Origin: JAYWAM01 sp043782425
Lineage (GTDB): Bacteria; Pseudomonadota; Gammaproteobacteria; Burkholderiales; Usitatibacteraceae
Length of the DNA: 21,536 nucleotides
Assembly (NCBI GenBank): GCA_043782425.1
Contig: JAYWAM010000360.1
Coordinates: forward strand, 1 to 21,536
Reading direction: 5' to 3'
The notes under the pieces were generated by a model. It had not been told where the DNA came from, ran no database searches, and saw nothing but the letters and a program-made list of their open reading frames with translations. The translations under genes and the position numbers were made by a program. Positions 1-4,618 of this stretch are shown here, in pieces. The stretch's first letter is position 1; each line of letters begins with the position of its first letter.

Positions 1-9
1 CGCAGCGAC

Positions 10-123
10 GTAACCCACCGTCGGTATGCGCAGCACCACGTTAAATGGATAAGCAACAGATGGGCAACACACAGCAATACGGTGTTGGGTTACGGCGCAA
101 AAACCGCGCCTAACCCAACCTAC
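10..123. repeat. Extragenic palindrome (REP-like) upstream of the beta-propeller gene
   Basis: The stretch 84-119 folds as a hairpin. GTTGGGTTACGGCGC (84-98) pairs with GCGCCTAACCCAAC (106-119) across a short A-rich loop, with one bulged base. A related half, GTAACCCACC, lies at about 9-18 in the opposite orientation, so the first 120 bases may hold the remains of two copies. Palindromes of this GTTGGGTTA type are familiar as dispersed extragenic elements in proteobacterial genomes. It ends about 20 bases before the chosen start codon of the next gene, so it may lie in its leader. No clear promoter was seen. Confidence 0.6.
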
Positions 124-144
124 ATGTCAAACCAAGGAGACCTT

Positions 145-1689
145 ATGCTTCGCCATTATTTCTTGAACGCTGTGCGTAGCTTGCGTTATTGCGCTCTTAT
201 GCTGTCGCTATGGATCGGCGTCGCGCACGCTGCGCCTTTTGCGTATATCCCCAATTCAGGCAGCAACGATGTCTCGGTAATCGACATCGCGACTAACACC
301 GTGGTCGCCACTGTGCCGGTGGGAACCAATCCGCAGGGTGTCGCCGTCAACCCCGCTGGTACGCGAGTCTACGTGGCAAACTTTGGCAGCAACAACGTCT
401 CGGTGATCAACACCGCGACTAACACCGTGGTCGCCACAGTATTAGTGGGAACTAATCCGTGGGGTGTCGCCATCAACCCGGCCGGCACGCGCGTCTATGT
501 GACGAATCAAAGTTCTACCATCTCTGTGATCGACGCCACCAGTAACACCCTGCTCGCCACTGTTCCGGTCGACGCATCCCCGTTCGCCATCGTCGTCAAC
601 CCCGCTGGCACGCGTGTATATGTGACGGCCAGAAGCAGCCTCGGCTTCACAGGCTGCTGTAGCGCGTTGGTTGTGATCGACACTGCGACAAACGCCGTGG
701 TCGCCCGCGTGGGGATGTTGGGAACAAGTCCGACAGGTGTCGCCGTCAACGCTGTCGGCACGCGCGCCTACGTGGCGTATGGCCAAATCTTGGTGCTCGA
801 CACCGCCAGCAACACCGGGATCGCCACCGTGCCGATGGGATTCAGCGCGAGGAGTGTCGCGATCAACCCTACCGGCACGCGCGCCTATGTGACGAATGAC
901 TACAGCACCACCAACACCCACACCGTTTCGGTGATAGACACCGCCAGCAACACCGTGGTCGCCACCGTGGCAGTGGGAACCAACCCGCAAGGCATTGCGA
1001 TCGACCCAACCGGCACACGTGCCTACGTGGCGAACTACGGCAGCAACAATGTCTCGGTGATTGATACCGCGAGCAACACCGTGGTCGCAACCATAGCTGT
1101 GGGAACTAGGCCCTCCGCCTTCGGCCTTTTCATCTCTGGGCCGCCGCCAGTTTGCTACACCGCCCCCTCCGCCACAAGCAGCGGCAGCGTCAACGCCTGC
1201 TTCACCGGCGGCGGGCCGACATGTAGCTACTCCGCGCCACAATTCATTGGCGCGCCACCGGGTGTTGCACCGGTTCCGCCCACCACGCCGGGGGCTGGCA
1301 TTGTGTTCCCGCATGGCTTGTTTGATTTCTCCACCAGCGGCTGCTTGGCGGGTAACACACTGAGCTTCAGCATCACTTACCCGGCAGCCTTACCGCCCGG
1401 CACGCAGTACTGGAAATACGGCCCCACCGCCGCCAATACGACGCCGCACTGGTATGTGCTGCCCGCGACCATCAGCGGTAACACGGCGACCTTCAGCATC
1501 ACTGACGGCGGCTTGGGCGATGACGATCTTGTCGCCAACGGAACTATCGTCGATCAGGGCGGGCCGGGTGCGGGCAGTAGCAGCAACTCGGTGCCCACCT
1601 TGTCTGAATGGACGATGGTGTTGTTGGTGCTGCTAGTGTTATCGACAGTTGCGGCGCGGCGCTACGCGTTGCGAAACGATAAATATTGA
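145..1689 (+). CDS. Exported seven-blade YVTN beta-propeller protein with IPTL-CTERM sorting tail
   Basis: The start at 145 was chosen because AAGGAGA (134-140) sits just upstream; an in-frame ATG at 82 lies inside the palindrome and would spoil the signal peptide. The product has 514 residues. A Sec signal peptide (1-30, ending AHA-A) is followed by seven repeats of about 42 residues. Each has the form (V/A)YV(T/A)N...VSVIDTA(S/T)NTVVATV.VGTNP.G(V/I)A, the hallmark of the YVTN/YncE-like beta-propeller, and seven copies would close a propeller. Residues of about 385-480 (FPHGLFDFSTSGC ... ISDGGLGDDD-like) resemble the choice-of-anchor U region. The C-terminus has VPTLSEW (483-489), a hydrophobic stretch and RR (505-506), which is an IPTL-CTERM signal normally processed by an exosortase (XrtH type). 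It is probably secreted and surface-anchored. Its ligand is unknown, and no exosortase lies in the window. Confidence 0.93.
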   Translation: MLRHYFLNAVRSLRYCALMLSLWIGVAHAAPFAYIPNSGSNDVSVIDIATNTVVATVPVGTNPQGVAVNPAGTRVYVANFGSNNVSVINTATNTVVATVLVGTNPWGVAINPAGTRVYVTNQSSTISVIDATSNTLLATVPVDASPFAIVVNPAGTRVYVTARSSLGFTGCCSALVVIDTATNAVVARVGMLGTSPTGVAVNAVGTRAYVAYGQILVLDTASNTGIATVPMGFSARSVAINPTGTRAYVTNDYSTTNTHTVSVIDTASNTVVATVAVGTNPQGIAIDPTGTRAYVANYGSNNVSVIDTASNTVVATIAVGTRPSAFGLFISGPPPVCYTAPSATSSGSVNACFTGGGPTCSYSAPQFIGAPPGVAPVPPTTPGAGIVFPHGLFDFSTSGCLAGNTLSFSITYPAALPPGTQYWKYGPTAANTTPHWYVLPATISGNTATFSITDGGLGDDDLVANGTIVDQGGPGAGSSSNSVPTLSEWTMVLLVLLVLSTVAARRYALRNDKY

Positions 1690-1738
1690 GGGGTTGTTCA
1701 ATATTCCATTCTTATTCTAAATTCGGAGTTCATACACC

Positions 1739-2260
1739 ATGCGTAATTGGCTTAAATTTGGCATTGCATTCTTACTCTTTATCGTCGGCAATATCGCAAA
1801 TGCCGCTCCTGCCACGGCCCTCATTGTGAACCCTTGCGGCCCGTCCGTGGTGCAAACCTGCTCCGAGACTATTCATCCTTTATCTCAGGCGTTTACGTTT
1901 TGGGTAGTGGCTGTTGACTCTGTGGGCGCTCTTGCTACCAACTACAGCGGCACGGTTAACATCACAAGCAGCGACCCAAGCGCCGTGCTGCCATTGGCGC
2001 ACACGTTCACGCCTGCTGACGGATCCGTTTTCGCTTTTACAATTACACTAAATTCCCTGGGGTTAAACAACCCGCCGACACAAAGCGTCACGGCCACTGA
2101 TTCGCTAAACGCTTTGAGCGGTAATCATGTTTTCTTTGTTGTCTCCCCGACTGCTGCGGCAGCGGTACCAATATCAACCCACACACTGGTGCTTCTCGTA
2201 GCATTGTTGAGCATTCTCGCGCTGCGCACACTACAATTGCGATCGGTTGAAAACTGCTAA
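1739..2260 (+). CDS. Small exported Ig-like protein with degenerate C-terminal sorting tail
   Basis: The product has 173 residues. The start is supported by GGAG at 1725-1728, ten bases upstream. Residues 1-22 form a signal peptide ending ANA-A. Residues 28-138 read like a single bacterial Ig-like domain, with a core of the form F.V.AVDS.G....NYSGTVNITSSDPSAVLP..HTFTPADG..FAFTITL...G....TVTATD. The C-terminus (143-173) has VPISTHT, a leucine-rich membrane segment and basic residues. It matches the layout of the upstream gene's VPTLSEW tail but lacks the usual Leu-x-x-Trp core. The gap to the upstream gene is 49 bases, so the two may be co-transcribed. Function is unknown; a small surface-anchored or partner protein is an inference. 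Confidence 0.8.
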   Translation: MRNWLKFGIAFLLFIVGNIANAAPATALIVNPCGPSVVQTCSETIHPLSQAFTFWVVAVDSVGALATNYSGTVNITSSDPSAVLPLAHTFTPADGSVFAFTITLNSLGLNNPPTQSVTATDSLNALSGNHVFFVVSPTAAAAVPISTHTLVLLVALLSILALRTLQLRSVENC

Positions 2261-2340
2261 TGGAATTACAAAAGCTGCGGCTCAATAATCTTCACATCGC
2301 GGTTAACCGATCACGCCCCCCTTAGCCGACACGGAATATC

Positions 2341-2811
2341 ATGTTCATTCGAAATTACCGCATAGGTGAAGAGAAGGCCTTGCATGCTGTTTTTTACTCG
2401 TCGGTACGCCAACTCGGCAAAAACCACTACACCGCCGAACAGCTTGCCGCCTGGGCGCCAGACTCTTGTGCCCAAGAAGCCTGGGTCAGGCGAATCGGAA
2501 ACACTCTCCCGTTTGTTGCTGAAATTTCCGGGCAGATAGTTGGTTACGCAGATCTCCAGGTCACCGGTTACATCGATCATTTTTTTGTTGCCGGCGCATA
2601 CTCACGGTGCGGCGTGGGCACAGCTTTAATGGAACACATTCACAGTTTGGCGAGAGAACGTGGAATTTGCGAACTCACATCTGACGTTAGCCTTTCTGCT
2701 GAGCAATTCTTCGCGCATCATGGTTTTTCTGTTATTGAACGGCAGACGCCAGTCATAAACGGAGTTACATTGGCAAACTCACGCATGCACAAAAAACTCG
2801 ATGCCGTCTAA
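2341..2811 (+). CDS. GNAT family N-acetyltransferase, YafP-like
   Basis: The product has 156 residues, a typical length for a single-domain GNAT. The N-terminus IRNYRIGEEKAL and the region HYTAEQLAAWAP resemble E. coli YafP. The acetyl-CoA pyrophosphate loop (motif A) reads SRCGVGTALM, following the beta4 strand IDHFFVAGAY. The C-terminal AEQFFAHHGFSVIERQ is the usual alpha4-beta6 part of the fold. Enzymes of this family transfer an acetyl group from acetyl-CoA to an amine, in the cytoplasm; the substrate cannot be read from the sequence. GGA lies six bases before the ATG. The 3' end overlaps the next acetyltransferase by 11 bases, which suggests translational coupling. Confidence 0.9.
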   Translation: MFIRNYRIGEEKALHAVFYSSVRQLGKNHYTAEQLAAWAPDSCAQEAWVRRIGNTLPFVAEISGQIVGYADLQVTGYIDHFFVAGAYSRCGVGTALMEHIHSLARERGICELTSDVSLSAEQFFAHHGFSVIERQTPVINGVTLANSRMHKKLDAV

Positions 2812-3265
2812 AGTTATCACGTCACTCAAGCTATACGTTGCAGAGCTATCCGATGCGGAAGCGTTTGTTGCGCTTCGAATCGAAGCCATGCGCGCGAGCC
2901 TCGAACGCATTGGAAGGTTCGATCCCGCACGTGCGCGCGAGCGCTTCCTTTCTGGTTTCTCGCCCGCACTTGCGCGCCATATCGAAGTGCTTGGCGCGCG
3001 GGTCGGCTTCGTCGTTGTCAAGCCGCACGACGATGGACTGCTTCTCGATCACCTCTACATTGCGCCGCAGTATCAGAACCAGGGCATCGGTTCCGCAGTC
3101 CTTTCCCTGGTCTTCGCAGAGGCTGACGCCAAGGCCCTTCCGCTGAGAGTTGGGGCGCTGCGCGACAGCAACGCAAATCACTTCTACCTACGCCACGGCT
3201 TTATGCCGGTCGAACAGGGAGAGTGGGACAACTATTACGTTCGACCAAGCAGGAGTGCGCTCTAA
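2801..3265 (+). CDS. GNAT family N-acetyltransferase
   Basis: The product has 154 residues. Motif A is YQNQGIGSAVL, preceded by the strand LLLDHLYIAP, and the C-terminal NANHFYLRHGFMPVEQGEW is the classic end of a GNAT fold. It differs clearly in sequence from the GNAT just upstream, so the pair is not a recent tandem duplication. The ATG lies inside the last codons of the upstream gene (11-base overlap), so translation is probably coupled. The substrate is unknown. The last 87 bases, including the stop codon, occur again at 4010-4096 as a degraded copy, and the downstream flank is duplicated with them. Confidence 0.9.
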   Translation: MPSKVITSLKLYVAELSDAEAFVALRIEAMRASLERIGRFDPARARERFLSGFSPALARHIEVLGARVGFVVVKPHDDGLLLDHLYIAPQYQNQGIGSAVLSLVFAEADAKALPLRVGALRDSNANHFYLRHGFMPVEQGEWDNYYVRPSRSAL

Positions 3266-3329
3266 GCTACTAGGCGAAGGTCTCACTATGAGAGAACCCG
3301 TCGTCCCAGCGAAGGCTGGGACCCAGTCC
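3179..3329 (+). repeat. Direct repeat, copy 1: acetyltransferase 3' end plus flank
   Basis: These 151 bases contain the last 29 codons of the second acetyltransferase, about 33 bases of spacer and one arm of a dispersed inverted repeat. They recur at 4010-4159 in the same orientation. The coding part aligns without gaps, with about eight substitutions in 87 bases. The spacer aligns with one missing base. Confidence 0.85.
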
Positions 3330-3399
3330 CATCAACATCACTTTGAAACAATAATCAGATCGTGTAGTGGACTGGGTCCCAGCCTTCGCAGGGACGACG
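3299..3399. repeat. Inverted pair of dRS3-like dispersed repeats
   Basis: The left arm (3299-3329) and right arm (3369-3399) are inverted copies of a roughly 31-base unit with one mismatch noticed. Each arm contains its own hairpin; in the left arm GTCCCAGC pairs with GCTGGGAC across GAAG. Units of this type are common dispersed elements in proteobacteria and resemble Neisseria dRS3 repeats. Placed after the acetyltransferase stop, the structure could also act as a transcription terminator, though it has no clear U-run. The 3400-3461 stretch that follows shows nothing recognisable. Confidence 0.8.
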
Positions 3400-3461
3400 A
3401 ATTTTTCGTTTTCGAGCAGCCGATATTATCAGGGCAGGCCGGGCACGGTCAGTTGCATCTG

Positions 3462-3743
3462 TCACAAGTTAAACCGCTCCGCAGATTCAAGCAGGCGCTT
3501 GCCGTGTATTACGGCAACAATCAACACGTGCTGTTCTGCGACACGGTAGATCATGCGATAACTGTAAACGAAACATTCCCGATGCGTTGAGGTGAGTTCG
3601 GGCACCTGACGTCCACTCAACGGGAACTGGGTGAGTCGGCGACTGGCGGCAATCAATTCCTCAACAACTTTCTGTGCGTAGAGCGGCGAGTCTTTGTGGA
3701 TGTAGGCGGCGATCTCTTCGATGTCCTCAACTGCTTCGGGTGA
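3462..3743 (-). pseudogene. RelE/ParE-type toxin lacking a start codon
   Basis: On the minus strand an open frame of 93 codons runs from 3743 down to the TGA at 3462-3464. It encodes SPEAVEDIEEIAAYIHKDSP ... FPLSGRQVPEL ... YRMIYRV ... VIHGKRLL. This is nearly a whole RelE/ParE-family toxin, which blocks translation or gyrase in known members. The frame has no initiator. The codon before SPEAVEDI is TAG (3744-3746), two bases after the antitoxin stop, and the first usable in-frame start is a TTG at 3654-3656, about 30 residues in. The family normally begins with a few further residues, often ending in Trp just before SPEA, and these are missing. A small deletion at the antitoxin-toxin junction is the simplest explanation. 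Confidence 0.75.
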
Positions 3744-3748
3744 CTACT

Positions 3749-3937
3749 TTACTTGGTAATCCATTTGCGCAAACGTGCTTCCACGTCGTTCTGGGTTAGG
3801 GTTCCCTCATGCTTGGCGCGCGCCTCGCCACGGCGGATTTTCTCAAGAACATAGAGATGGTAGTGGATGTCTTCGAGCGTACTGTCATCCGGCAGATGAT
3901 CTAACAACTCACGGACGTCTTGCTTGGCAGTGTGCAT
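3749..3937 (-). CDS. Probable antitoxin of a type II toxin-antitoxin module
   Basis: The product has 62 residues and no membrane segment. It begins MHTAKQDVRELLDHLPDDST, continues with a helix EDIHYHLYVLEKIRRGEAR, and ends TQNDVEARLRKWITK. This is the pattern of short antitoxins found just upstream of RelE/ParE toxins, in which the (Q/H)YH(L/I)YV helix and the VE.R..KW end recur. AGG lies about eight bases before the ATG. The partner toxin frame begins directly after the TAA stop but has lost its start, so this would be an orphan antitoxin. Such proteins normally bind the toxin and repress their own promoter. The exact family was not pinned. Confidence 0.7.
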   Translation of the reverse strand: MHTAKQDVRELLDHLPDDSTLEDIHYHLYVLEKIRRGEARAKHEGTLTQNDVEARLRKWITK

Positions 3938-4009
3938 GGTGGACCTACTGTTGGCTATGGACTTGTTCTAAAGCATATCACGGCGCCCACGCTTTTTTTG
4001 ACTCTTTCG

Positions 4010-4096
4010 CACTTCTACATACGCCAAGATTTTATGCTGGTCGAATAGGGAGAGTGGGACAACTATTACGTTCGACCAAGCAAGAATGCGCTCTAA
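4010..4096 (+). pseudogene. Fragment of GNAT acetyltransferase with in-frame stop
   Basis: Translated in the frame of the intact gene, this reads HFYIRQDFMLVE, a stop (TAG), GEWDNYYVRPSKNAL, then TAA. The intact gene has HFYLRHGFMPVEQGEW at the same place, so CAG has become TAG. About eight of 87 bases differ, and most of the changes are C-to-T or G-to-A. Sequence further upstream (3938-4009) no longer matches convincingly, so only the gene's 3' end survives. Confidence 0.85.
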
Positions 4097-4159
4097 GCTG
4101 CCAGCGAAGGTCTCACTATGAGAGTAGCCGTCGTCCCAGCGGAGGCTGGGACCCAGTCC
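4010..4159 (+). repeat. Direct repeat, copy 2: acetyltransferase 3' end plus flank
   Basis: This is the second copy of the 3179-3329 unit, in the same orientation and about 830 bases further on. It includes the degraded acetyltransferase end (4010-4096), a shared spacer containing GCGAAGGTCTCACTATGAGA, and a single dRS3-like arm (4129-4159). The two copies bracket the toxin-antitoxin pair. Confidence 0.85.
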
Positions 4160-4178
4160 GCTACACGGATCTGATTTG

Positions 4179-4221
4179 CTCCCTCTCCCCGTTTTTTGGG
4201 GAGAGGGCCGGGGTGAGGGGT
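4179..4221. repeat. Dispersed CCCTCTCCCC-type inverted repeat, copy 1
   Basis: CCCTCTCCCC pairs with GGGGAGAGGG around a TTTTTT-containing loop, followed by a GGGTGAGGGG tail. The same unit occurs in opposite orientation at 4263-4305 and in variant form at 10251-10296. Units like this are common extragenic elements in proteobacteria. The 4160-4387 interval otherwise shows no gene. Confidence 0.8.
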
Positions 4222-4262
4222 CTGAGCGCTTCATCAACCTATTACATGTCGCGCTATGCAAT

Positions 4263-4305
4263 CACCCCTCACCCTAACCCTCTCCCCGAAAAACGGGGAG
4301 AGGGG
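4263..4305. repeat. Dispersed CCCTCTCCCC-type inverted repeat, copy 2
   Basis: This is an inverted copy of the 4179-4221 unit: CACCCCTCACCC, then CCTCTCCCCG, AAAAA and CGGGGAGAGG. Its hairpin lies about 80 bases beyond the stop of the TIGR03067-like fragment on the minus strand and could end transcription of the formate dehydrogenase operon. That role is inferred. Confidence 0.8.
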
Positions 4306-4387
4306 ATGACTTACTTGTTTGTTGAAGTGCTATTGGAATGATCCCAGCATCTCCTCACCCTGAATCCAGGTGCACGCCAAGAGTTTT

Positions 4388-4618
4388 CTACTTGCCGCAC
4401 TTGTAGGTGATGCGAAACAATTGCGTGTTGGCTTTGCTGACAAACTCCGTGGGGCGCTCTTTGCCTGACAGGTCGTAGCAGATTTCCATTTCGCTGCCTT
4501 TGTAGCGATATATGGCGGGAAGGCGCTGGCCTTTGTTGGGGCTGCTTTCGCCGATCACGTCTATGCCGCGCGGCACGCCGCAATAGTCTGGATTCGCGCG
4601 AGCGCTGTCAACATTCAT
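4388..4618 (-). pseudogene. 5'-truncated TIGR03067-like protein fragment
   Basis: From an ATG at 4618, overlapping the fdsA stop by 11 bases, the frame gives 76 residues. The C-terminal part reads PRGIDVIGESSPNKG, LPAIYRYKGSEMEICYDLSG, RPTEFVSKANTQLFRITYK. This matches the second half of the TIGR03067 family as I remember it, in which ID...G...GK...IYEL.GD.L.(I/V)CYD.(S)G..RPT.F is typical. The N-terminal half of that family (usually about 50-60 more residues, beginning around an MQG.W motif) is absent. The first 25 residues here show no family pattern and partly share DNA with the end of fdsA. It may be a remnant fused to the operon by deletion. A short expressed protein cannot be excluded. 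Confidence 0.6.

Noticed and set aside
442..1314. 290-codon open frame on the minus strand
   Set aside because: It lies antisense to the propeller gene. The repeated protein follows from the repeated DNA, it has no ribosome-binding site, and its composition is rich in Arg, Gly and His as expected of a shadow frame.
3150..3590. 146-codon open frame on the plus strand, including PVVPAKAGTQ
   Set aside because: It starts inside the acetyltransferase in another frame and runs through a dispersed repeat and antisense to the toxin. The PAKAGTQ peptide is a known by-product of translating such repeats.
3299..4305. Possible CRISPR array from clustered repeats
   Set aside because: The repeats are of two unlike palindromic classes, irregularly spaced and in mixed orientation, and no cas genes are present.
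3775..4341. 188-codon open frame on the plus strand
   Set aside because: It is antisense to the antitoxin and crosses three dispersed repeats, with no coding-like pattern.
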